NCBI GenBank assembly: GCA_030040115.1
Contig: JASHUH010000032.1
Coordinates: 1-6,260, forward strand
Source of the DNA: Acidobacteriaceae bacterium
GTDB lineage: Bacteria > Acidobacteriota > Terriglobia > Terriglobales > Acidobacteriaceae
Direction: 5' to 3'
DNA: 6,260 bases
In this document: positions 1 through 4,805 of the stretch, piece by piece
Layout: each line of letters begins with the position of its first letter
Position numbering within the stretch: position 1 is the first letter of the stretch
Notes under the pieces: generated by a model
Database searches by the model: none
What the model was told of the DNA's origin: nothing
What the model saw: the letters and a program-made list of their open reading frames with translations, nothing else
Program-made: the position numbers and the translations under genes

Positions 1-1223
1 CTCAACCCCGGCGACAAAGGGCCGTCTCCGGGGGCCCCGGGCCCGCCGGCGTCAAAGACATCGAAAACCGAGACATCCGGATGCCACGCGATTGCCTCCG
101 CGCGCCGGAATTCCACCTGGAAAAGCTGCGCGGCAACTTTGAGAATCCCCGCCTCGACCTGGGCGTAGGGAAGATAGGGCCGCACCGATTGAGAGTCGAA
201 ATCGAAGGCGGCGCGGCGGAACTGTTCGTACCAGTAACCGCGGCCGGCCATATCGAGCGCTGCCAGGTGGCCCTTGCTGCGGCGGCGGGCAAAATCAAGG
301 ACGAGGGCGTGTTCGCGGACGGCGCCATCGCGGCTGGCGGCCTCCAGTTTGGACAGGAATTCACGCACGTTGGCGGCCGAGCGCATCATCTGGTCGGCGG
401 TGGCCAAGTCGGCCCAACTGCGAAAGCCGAGCAGCGTGGCGATTTCCTGACGGGTGGCGAGCAAATCCAGCAGAATCTGTTTGTTGGCGGGGTAGGCGCG
501 GGTGTTATAGGCCAGAAACATGCGCTCGCGGAGGGCGGCGCTGTGCGCGAAAGTCATCACCGGGAGCATGTCGGGTGGGTCGGTGGTGAGAGTGACGCGA
601 TCCTCAGACCCTTGCGGGCCGTTCTGGACGGGATGGCGGGCGATGTAATCGGCGGGCAAGCCGTCGAGTTCAGCCAACGTGGCGTCAATGGTCTTGGCGC
701 CCTCTTGAATGTTGCGGCCGAATTCGAGCCCGAGCCGGGCGGCTTTTTCGTGCAGAGTCTGGAGGCGGTCACGGATAGGTTTGTCCTTGTCGACGCCGGC
801 CAAGCGGTAGCTGAGGAGGGTGCGCTCGTAGTAATGCTTTGTGGCCGGACTGGCGGCTTCTACATTGATGGCTTCGAGCGCGTCAAAGACCTCGCGGTTG
901 AGGCTAAGGGCAGCGCCAGCGACGGCGACGCGCTGGGCCTCGACCTGGGCCTGGTCGCGCACGGCGCGGTCCGCGGCCACGGAGTTGAGGATTCCGGCCT
1001 GAGCACCGGCCAAGTTGAGCTGTTCGATGGCTTCGTCATAGAGGCGCAGGGAGTTTTCGGGAGTGCGCGGGCCTTTGACAGCGAGAAGCGCGGCCAGAGC
1101 CGCTTCGTGGGCCGCCAGCCGCGCGCCCACCCATGCCGTAAGGGCTTGAGCAGAAGCCGCGCCGCCGGCTTCCCAAGCATGGAGTTCGGGAAGTACGGCA
1201 ATCGGGGAATCAGCGGTGATCAT
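1..1223 (-). CDS. M3-family zinc oligopeptidase (thimet oligopeptidase/Dcp-like), N-terminal part, cut by window edge
   Basis: Reading leftward from the ATG at 1223-1221 gives 407 codons with no stop, leaving the window in frame at position 3. The protein resembles the N-terminal helical half of M3 metallopeptidases, cytosolic enzymes that cut short peptides. Recognisable blocks are PATKHYYERTLLSYRLAG (about residues 126-143), the RLQTLHEKAARLGLEFGRN helix (153-171), ELDGLPADYI (185-194, family form LxGLPxxx), the AYNTRAYPANKQILLDLL region (238-255), GFRSWADLATADQM (266-279) and RPYLPYAQVEAGI (348-360). The HEXXH zinc site lies around residue 450-500 in this family (usual length about 650-700), so it is outside the window and catalytic competence cannot be judged. 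There is no signal peptide. A GGAGG at 1236-1240 precedes the start by a rather long 12 bases. The Gly/Pro-rich loop at 392-406 replaces a shorter turn in typical members. It is separated by 77 bases from otnC upstream and may share its transcript. Confidence 0.88.
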   Translation of the reverse strand, partial: MITADSPIAVLPELHAWEAGGAASAQALTAWVGARLAAHEAALAALLAVKGPRTPENSLRLYDEAIEQLNLAGAQAGILNSVAADRAVRDQAQVEAQRVAVAGAALSLNREVFDALEAINVEAASPATKHYYERTLLSYRLAGVDKDKPIRDRLQTLHEKAARLGLEFGRNIQEGAKTIDATLAELDGLPADYIARHPVQNGPQGSEDRVTLTTDPPDMLPVMTFAHSAALRERMFLAYNTRAYPANKQILLDLLATRQEIATLLGFRSWADLATADQMMRSAANVREFLSKLEAASRDGAVREHALVLDFARRRSKGHLAALDMAGRGYWYEQFRRAAFDFDSQSVRPYLPYAQVEAGILKVAAQLFQVEFRRAEAIAWHPDVSVFDVFDAGGPGAPGDGPLSPGL

Positions 1224-1235
1224 CGTGGGGAAAAT

Positions 1236-1240
1236 CCTCC
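1236..1240 (-). promoter_or_regulatory. Ribosome binding site of the M3 peptidase gene
   Basis: The minus strand reads GGAGG here, 12 bases upstream of the ATG at 1223. It is a full Shine-Dalgarno core and supports this start, although the spacing is longer than the usual 5-9 bases. Confidence 0.5.
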
Positions 1241-1300
1241 ATATTAGGTTGACACAGTCGAGCGAAGCACCGTTGCCCAGACATGATTCCGGGCGTCAAA

Positions 1301-1960
1301 TTACCAGCTCGCCCCAAAACAGACGCGCAGCTCCTCGAGGGCGTCTTCAGAGAGAGGATCCGGTTTGGGGACCGTCATGAGCCAGAGCCGGGCGGTCTCA
1401 TCGAGTTCTTCAAGGGCCGCCATCGCCGCGGAGGGCGAGTCGTGCCAGACATTTGGGCCTAATCTTTCCAGCATGACCGCGCGGATCGGCGTTCCCTGGG
1501 CGCGCATGGCCTGGATCTTCGCCGCAACCAGGTCGCCGACTGCCGGATCGCCGGGCCGGCGGTAGGGAATCAGGGGCACGTGACCGACCTTCATCACGTA
1601 ATAGGGAGTGATGGGCGGCACGAGGTCGTCGGGCTTCCATGCGCCAGCCAACGAAAGACTTACCAGATGTGTGGAATGGGTGTGAATGACGCATGCGGCT
1701 CTGCTGTCGGCGGAGTAAATTCTGCGGTGAAGCGCGAGAGTCTTGCTGGCGCGGTCACCGTTTTGCGGCACGCCATCCTCGCCGACTTTGGCAAGCCGGT
1801 CGGGATCGAGAAAGCCCAGGCAGGCGTCGGTGGGCGTGATCAGGTAGCCATCGGCGAGACGCGCGCTGATGTTGCCGGCGGTGGAGTGCGCGTAACCGCG
1901 TTCAAAGAGCGAGCGGCCGACCCGGCAGATTTCCCGTCGCAATTCGGATTCATTGCTCAT
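1301..1960 (-). CDS. otnC: OtnC-like class II aldolase/adducin family protein with altered active-site residues
   Basis: This 219-residue protein resembles OtnC (YgbL), which decarboxylates 3-oxo-tetronate 4-phosphate to dihydroxyacetone phosphate. Family blocks are GNISARLADGYLITPT (29-44), LGFLDPDRLAKV (48-59), the first two zinc histidines in VIHTHSTH (His93, His95), TPYYVMKVGHVPLIPYRRPGDPAV (118-141) and LEELDETARLWL (183-194). Two key positions differ. The usual PSKE motif, whose Glu is catalytic, reads ASKT (Thr74). The usual ANHGP motif, whose His is the third zinc ligand, reads ERLGP (Leu167). The alignment around both sites needs no gaps, so these are substitutions rather than frame errors. 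The start is 3 bases after the otnK stop, with a GAAGG 8 bases upstream, so translation is likely coupled. The kinase neighbour argues for the OtnC role. The altered residues leave open a different reaction, a different metal site (His78, His127 and His173 are spare histidines) or a non-catalytic role. Confidence 0.85.
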   Translation of the reverse strand: MSNESELRREICRVGRSLFERGYAHSTAGNISARLADGYLITPTDACLGFLDPDRLAKVGEDGVPQNGDRASKTLALHRRIYSADSRAACVIHTHSTHLVSLSLAGAWKPDDLVPPITPYYVMKVGHVPLIPYRRPGDPAVGDLVAAKIQAMRAQGTPIRAVMLERLGPNVWHDSPSAAMAALEELDETARLWLMTVPKPDPLSEDALEELRVCFGASW

Positions 1961-1963
1961 GGC

Positions 1964-3286
1964 TTAAGCCTTCGCAGGTTGCTGGAGGAACGAAAACGCC
2001 TTGGTGAAGAAGTCGGTGGAGCCGAAGTTACCGGACTTGAGGGCCAAATGGAGGCCCCCAAGAGGAAAATGAGGCGCTGCGGCGTAGCACCATGGGACGC
2101 CGGGATCGATTTGCGGGCCGATGCGCATCCGTTCGATTTCGAGGGCGCGGATGCAGACGCCGGCGGTTTCTCCGCCTGCGACGACCATTTGGCCCACCCC
2201 GCGTTGGGCCAGCGCCTTGGCGACGGCGGCTAAGGCATGTTCGACCAATTCGCCGCTGCGCTCGACGCCAAGGCGCTCGTGCGCGGCTTTGACCGCTTCG
2301 GGAGAGGATGTGGAATAGACCAGCAGCGGCTTGGAATCAGCCCGGCTCCAACACTTTTCCGCCCAGGGGAGGGCTTGCTCGACAAGGGCGCTGGGATTTT
2401 CGGCAAGGCGCGTCAAATCGAGAAAGAATGCACTTCCTCCGCTTTCCAGGAAATGCTGAACCTGGGCATTGGTGGCCGGTGAGCAACTGCCGGAGACGAT
2501 CGCTTGACGTCCTTCCGCGGGAGGCAATTGCGCCGCGGTGAGAGAAGGTTGAAAGCCCCATTGGGCGGGAAGGCCGATGGCCAATCCGGAGCCGGCGGTC
2601 ACCAGAGGGTCTTCGCAGAGGGCCGCAGCCAGTCGATGCAAGTCGCCGTTGTTCAGGGTGTCGGCGATGGCGACGGAAACGCCGCCGGAGCGCAGAGCGG
2701 CGATGCGCGCACGGATGGCCTCTGCGGACGCGGCGACGGTGGCGTAGTCGATCAAACCGGTTTTGCGGCCGGTTCTGCGGCGCGTTGCGCCGTTTAGCTG
2801 CAGCTGGAGGAAGCGAACCAGATTGGAATCGGTCATAGGATTCTGCGGATGGCGGCGCATGCCGCTTTCGGACAGCAAAACATCGCCCACAAAAAGATGG
2901 CCTTTGTAGACGGTACGGTCGTTTTCGGGAAAAGCGGGAACGACAGCGCTGAAAGCGCAGCCCAGCTCGTCCATCAGTGCTTCGATCACCGGGCCGATAT
3001 TGCCCTGGGGCGTGGAGTCGAAAGTGGAGCAGATTTTGAAATAGATTTGGCGGACTCCCTGCCGGAGCAGCCAGCGGCAGGATTCGCGAGATTGGGCGAC
3101 GGCTTCCGGAGCGGGGATGCTGCGGGATTTGAGGGCAATGACGACGGCGTCTGAATCGAGCGGGGCGTCACTGCCCGGCGCATCGATGACGAGAATGACG
3201 CGCAATCCGGCGCGGACAAGATTGTTGGCCAGATCGGAGGCGCCGGTAAGGTCGTCGGCGATGCAGCCGAGAATGGGCTGGTTCAT
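1964..3286 (-). CDS. otnK: 3-oxo-tetronate kinase OtnK (four-carbon acid sugar kinase, former DUF1537)
   Basis: OtnK phosphorylates 3-oxo-tetronate (and related acid sugars) with ATP to the 4-phosphate, the substrate of OtnC encoded next. The 440-residue reading is full length for the family. The N-terminal substrate domain opens with GCIADDLTGASDLANN (7-22; Asp11, Asp12). It continues with KICSTFDSTPQGNIGPV (84-100) and the signature PAFPENDRTVYKGHLFVGD (117-135), then LLSESGMRRHPQNPMTD. The C-terminal nucleotide domain shows GSCSPATN (266-273), VAGGETAG (369-376), IGPQIDPGVPW (389-399) and LALKSGNFG (414-422). The frame stays open to 3388, but that start would overlap the NUDIX gene by 91 bases and add 34 residues unlike the family. 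The ATG at 3286, four residues before the conserved N-terminal strand, is therefore chosen. It begins 11 bases after the NUDIX stop with no clear Shine-Dalgarno, so it probably depends on coupling. The usual dehydrogenase and isomerase partners are absent. Confidence 0.93.
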   Translation of the reverse strand: MNQPILGCIADDLTGASDLANNLVRAGLRVILVIDAPGSDAPLDSDAVVIALKSRSIPAPEAVAQSRESCRWLLRQGVRQIYFKICSTFDSTPQGNIGPVIEALMDELGCAFSAVVPAFPENDRTVYKGHLFVGDVLLSESGMRRHPQNPMTDSNLVRFLQLQLNGATRRRTGRKTGLIDYATVAASAEAIRARIAALRSGGVSVAIADTLNNGDLHRLAAALCEDPLVTAGSGLAIGLPAQWGFQPSLTAAQLPPAEGRQAIVSGSCSPATNAQVQHFLESGGSAFFLDLTRLAENPSALVEQALPWAEKCWSRADSKPLLVYSTSSPEAVKAAHERLGVERSGELVEHALAAVAKALAQRGVGQMVVAGGETAGVCIRALEIERMRIGPQIDPGVPWCYAAAPHFPLGGLHLALKSGNFGSTDFFTKAFSFLQQPAKA

Positions 3287-3297
3287 GGTCGCCGGGG

Positions 3298-3735
3298 CTA
3301 AAGCAGCTTGCCCGCCGCCAGGTCGCGGATCAGCCCTCGATCGGCGGCGAGAAAATCGTATTCGGGCAGATTTTCCAAACTTACCCAACGCACCTGCTGG
3401 TAGATCCGGTTGTCGATTTCGCCCGCGAACTCGCGCACCGCGAAGAACTGCAAATCCACGGCGCCGCCATGGCGGTAATTGTGGCGGATACGGGTGACGG
3501 GTGGGCCAATGGAGGCCTGGATTCCCAACTCTTCAGCCAGCTCGCGGACCAGCGCCTGTTGCGGGCTCTCGCCCGGCTCGATTTTACCGCCCGGAAACTC
3601 CCAAAGAGAAGCCATGGGCTGATCGTGACGCCGTTGGCCGATCAGGACCTGGCCGGAGCGCACGATCAGCCCCGCGGCCACAAACCGCAGCGCGGGCCCG
3701 GGCCGGTTGGATCCATTGGGTTGCGCTCCATCCAT
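3298..3735 (-). CDS. NUDIX hydrolase, MutT/NudG-like (deoxy)nucleoside triphosphate pyrophosphohydrolase
   Basis: The protein has 145 residues. The complete Nudix box runs from Gly50 to Ile72 and matches G-x5-E-x7-R-E-U-x-E-E-x-G-U: Gly50, Glu56, Arg64, Glu65, Glu68, Glu69, Gly71 and Ile72. The preceding LIGQRRHDQPMASLWEFPGG (31-50) is typical of the MutT group, which hydrolyses oxidised or modified nucleoside triphosphates such as 8-oxo-dGTP to monophosphates. All metal-binding glutamates are present, so it should be active. The exact substrate (8-oxo-dGTP, modified CTP or other) cannot be read from sequence. The ATG at 3735 follows directly on AAAGGTGG. A TACACT hexamer ending 8 bases upstream of the start could be a -10 element. 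It leads the close-packed otnK-otnC unit. A housekeeping nucleotide-sanitising gene ahead of sugar-acid genes is not an obvious functional match and may be fortuitous clustering. Confidence 0.92.
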   Translation of the reverse strand: MDGAQPNGSNRPGPALRFVAAGLIVRSGQVLIGQRRHDQPMASLWEFPGGKIEPGESPQQALVRELAEELGIQASIGPPVTRIRHNYRHGGAVDLQFFAVREFAGEIDNRIYQQVRWVSLENLPEYDFLAADRGLIRDLAAGKLL

Positions 3736-3743
3736 CCACCTTT

Positions 3744-3749
3744 AGTGTA
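3744..3749 (-). promoter_or_regulatory. Candidate -10 element for the NUDIX-otnK-otnC unit
   Basis: The minus strand reads TACACT, a 4 of 6 match to TATAAT, ending 8 bases before the NUDIX start. If real, the transcript would begin at or within a base or two of the ATG. No good -35 is seen at 16-18 bases (TTCGCA lies at a short 15-base spacing). The rest of the 111-base gap between the NUDIX and HAD genes (3736-3846) holds only a short GC palindrome, GCCTCCGAGGC at 3794-3804, and no T-tract terminator. Confidence 0.25.
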
Positions 3750-3846
3750 AGCCCAACAAAAATGTGCGAAAGCGGCGAGGAATCCTTACAGGCGCCTCCG
3801 AGGCCCGGATCGGAAAGCGGTTCCCGGCGGGGGAGAAAAATACGGC

Positions 3847-4635
3847 TCAAGGAATGCCAGCCTCGCCTTCGACGGCGGCAGCAGCTTCATCGGCTGAAGC
3901 GGGCCGGAAATAGCCCCAGCCGCGTTGAGCCGCCGCCGTCATCAGAGCCGGCGAGGGATTGACCGGGAACGGACAGCGGGCCAATTCGAGCATGGCCAGA
4001 TCGTGAACCGAGTTGCCAAAAACCGCATCGGGATGGGGCAAGCCGACGCGCCGGAGCGCCGCGGCCTTGGCGGGACCGGTTGGTACGTCCACCAACTCAC
4101 TGGCGATCAAGCCGGATTGGACCCGGACCTCGGCGGCAATCACGCGCTCCGCAGGGATGCCGAAGGCGCGCACGCCTTCGACGATGACCCATCGGTTGGT
4201 GGAGCTCACGGCCCAAATCTCGGCGCCGTTTTCCCGCAGCCGCGCCACCAGCCGCACCATCTCGGGGAAGATGCGTTCGCGGACGAACCCGTCAAAATAG
4301 TGGGCGGCCGCCGCGCGCAGCTCCTCATCGCGCAGGCCTGCGTAAATCTGCACCATTTCTCCGCAGATGGTCTCCTCGCTGACTTTTCCCGCGCGATAGG
4401 CGCGATGTCGGTTGTCGATCCAGTCGGCTGTGGAGCGGGAGACCAAGCCCTGCTCCAGCGACCAGTCCATGAAGCCGCAACCCGCGTCCCCGCCCCAGAG
4501 GGTTCCATCGCAATCGAAAACGGCGATCCGGGGATGGCAATCGAAAACCCGGCGCTCGAATTCCTTGGCTGTCCAACGGGGGAGAGCGGCCGGACTGGGC
4601 GACAAACGCTCCTCAATCTTCTCTGAAAAATCCAT
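3847..4635 (-). CDS. HAD-superfamily phosphatase (subfamily IB, phosphoserine-phosphatase-like)
   Basis: This 262-residue protein carries the HAD motifs in order. Motif I is FDCDGTLWGGDAG (40-52), with nucleophile Asp41 and acid/base Asp43. Motif II is AVSSTNRWV (142-150; Ser144 or Ser145). The motif III lysine is in GPAKAAALRR (Lys190). Motif IV is FGNSVHDLAMLE (206-217). The helical cap between motifs I and II (about 55-125, with CGEMVQIYAGL) matches the IB group that includes SerB and similar phosphomonoesterases. Motif IV has Asn208 where GDS is usual; Asp212 is kept. A similar GNS form is familiar to me from acidobacterial HAD proteins, so it need not mean loss of activity. The substrate is unknown; a small phosphate monoester is likely. 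The start is fixed because an in-frame TAG lies three codons upstream, and the ATG sits at the end of a pentanucleotide repeat with no clear Shine-Dalgarno. It is transcribed away from xerD and lies 111 bases ahead of the NUDIX gene. Confidence 0.9.
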   Translation of the reverse strand: MDFSEKIEERLSPSPAALPRWTAKEFERRVFDCHPRIAVFDCDGTLWGGDAGCGFMDWSLEQGLVSRSTADWIDNRHRAYRAGKVSEETICGEMVQIYAGLRDEELRAAAAHYFDGFVRERIFPEMVRLVARLRENGAEIWAVSSTNRWVIVEGVRAFGIPAERVIAAEVRVQSGLIASELVDVPTGPAKAAALRRVGLPHPDAVFGNSVHDLAMLELARCPFPVNPSPALMTAAAQRGWGYFRPASADEAAAAVEGEAGIP

Positions 4636-4651
4636 TCCATTCTATTCTATT
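4632..4651. repeat. Pentanucleotide tandem repeat spanning the HAD gene start codon
   Basis: On the plus strand the units are CCATT, CCATT, CTATT, CTATT, followed by a degenerate CTCTT at 4652-4656. In the transcript sense (minus strand) they read AATAG, AATAG, AATGG, AATGG. The last unit supplies the ATG of the phosphatase at 4635, and the previous one supplies an out-of-frame ATG at 4640. The A/T-rich tract contrasts sharply with the surrounding GC-rich sequence. Confidence 0.75.
4644..4649 (-). promoter_or_regulatory. Candidate -10 element for the HAD phosphatase
   Basis: TAGAAT on the minus strand is a 5 of 6 match to TATAAT and ends 8 bases upstream of the ATG at 4635. A second TAGAAT overlaps at 4639-4644. 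With an 18-base spacer, a weak -35 (AAGACG) falls on the arm of the inverted repeat at 4666-4673. Start-site mapping would be needed to confirm it; the hexamer arises from the tandem repeat and could be coincidental. Confidence 0.3.
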
Positions 4652-4665
4652 CTCTTCGAAGCGGG

Positions 4666-4699
4666 CCCGTCTTGCACGCATAGCGTCGGTAAAGACGGG
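4666..4699. repeat. Nested inverted repeat in the divergent intergenic region
   Basis: CCCGTCTT (4666-4673) and AAGACGGG (4692-4699) are a perfect 8-base inverted repeat around an 18-base centre. Inside it, ACGC-ATA-GCGT (4676-4686) is a second perfect inverted repeat. As RNA this makes an outer stem, an asymmetric internal loop (2 and 5 bases) and an inner hairpin. As DNA it could be an operator. No T run follows on either strand, so it is not a standard intrinsic terminator. Confidence 0.7.
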
Positions 4700-4751
4700 A
4701 TGAATTCCACCTGCCGAGGTGATTAAGTTGATTCCTTGATGAGGCTGGTTC

Positions 4752-4771
4752 GGTTGTCTGGGAGGTTGTCT
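4752..4771. repeat. Direct repeat GGTTGTCT with 12-base period upstream of xerD
   Basis: GGTTGTCT occurs exactly at 4752-4759 and again at 4764-4771, separated by GGGA. The 12-base period is roughly one helical turn, as in sites bound by tandem regulator monomers. It lies 35-54 bases before the xerD start, where an activator or repressor site would be expected. No regulator gene is in the window. Confidence 0.5.
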
Positions 4772-4774
4772 TCG

Positions 4775-4798
4775 GCGCCTGTTCAGGGCGCGGATAAT
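4775..4798 (+). promoter_or_regulatory. Candidate xerD promoter region: palindrome followed by GATAAT -10 hexamer
   Basis: GCGCCTG-TT-CAGG(G)CGC at 4775-4791 is a near-perfect inverted repeat with one extra G in the right arm. It is followed at once by GATAAT at 4793-4798, a 5 of 6 match to TATAAT. The xerD GTG begins 7 bases after that hexamer, which would place transcription start at the start codon. No convincing -35 is found at 16-18 bases. Confidence 0.3.
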
Positions 4799-4805
4799 CG
4801 GGGGA

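Noticed and set aside
81..1247. Long plus-strand open frame of 388 codons
   Set aside because: It lies antisense to the M3 peptidase, whose conserved blocks are clear; its own protein shows no family resemblance. GC-rich codon bias commonly opens the complementary frame.
1249..1277. TTGACA on the plus strand as a -35 element
   Set aside because: No -10-like hexamer lies 16-18 bases downstream and no plus-strand gene follows.
1275..1294. Hairpin GCCCAG/CCGGGC as terminator after otnC
   Set aside because: Six pairs including a wobble, an eight-base loop and no T tract in the transcript; too weak to call.
1580..2233. Plus-strand open frame of 217 codons across the otnC/otnK junction
   Set aside because: Antisense to two well-supported genes and without family features.
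3287..3388. Upstream start at 3388 for otnK
   Set aside because: It would add 34 basic residues unlike the family and overlap the NUDIX coding end by 91 bases; the ATG at 3286 fits the conserved N-terminus.
4206..4640. Minus-strand frame starting at the ATG of 4640
   Set aside because: Its product is Arg/Pro/Ser-rich and out of frame with the HAD motifs; the ATG exists only because of the repeat. Relevant at most as a competing start codon.
4711..4740. A dif-like XerC/XerD target site in the A/T-richer stretch before xerD
   Set aside because: No 11-6-11 arrangement with the usual partly palindromic arms could be found.
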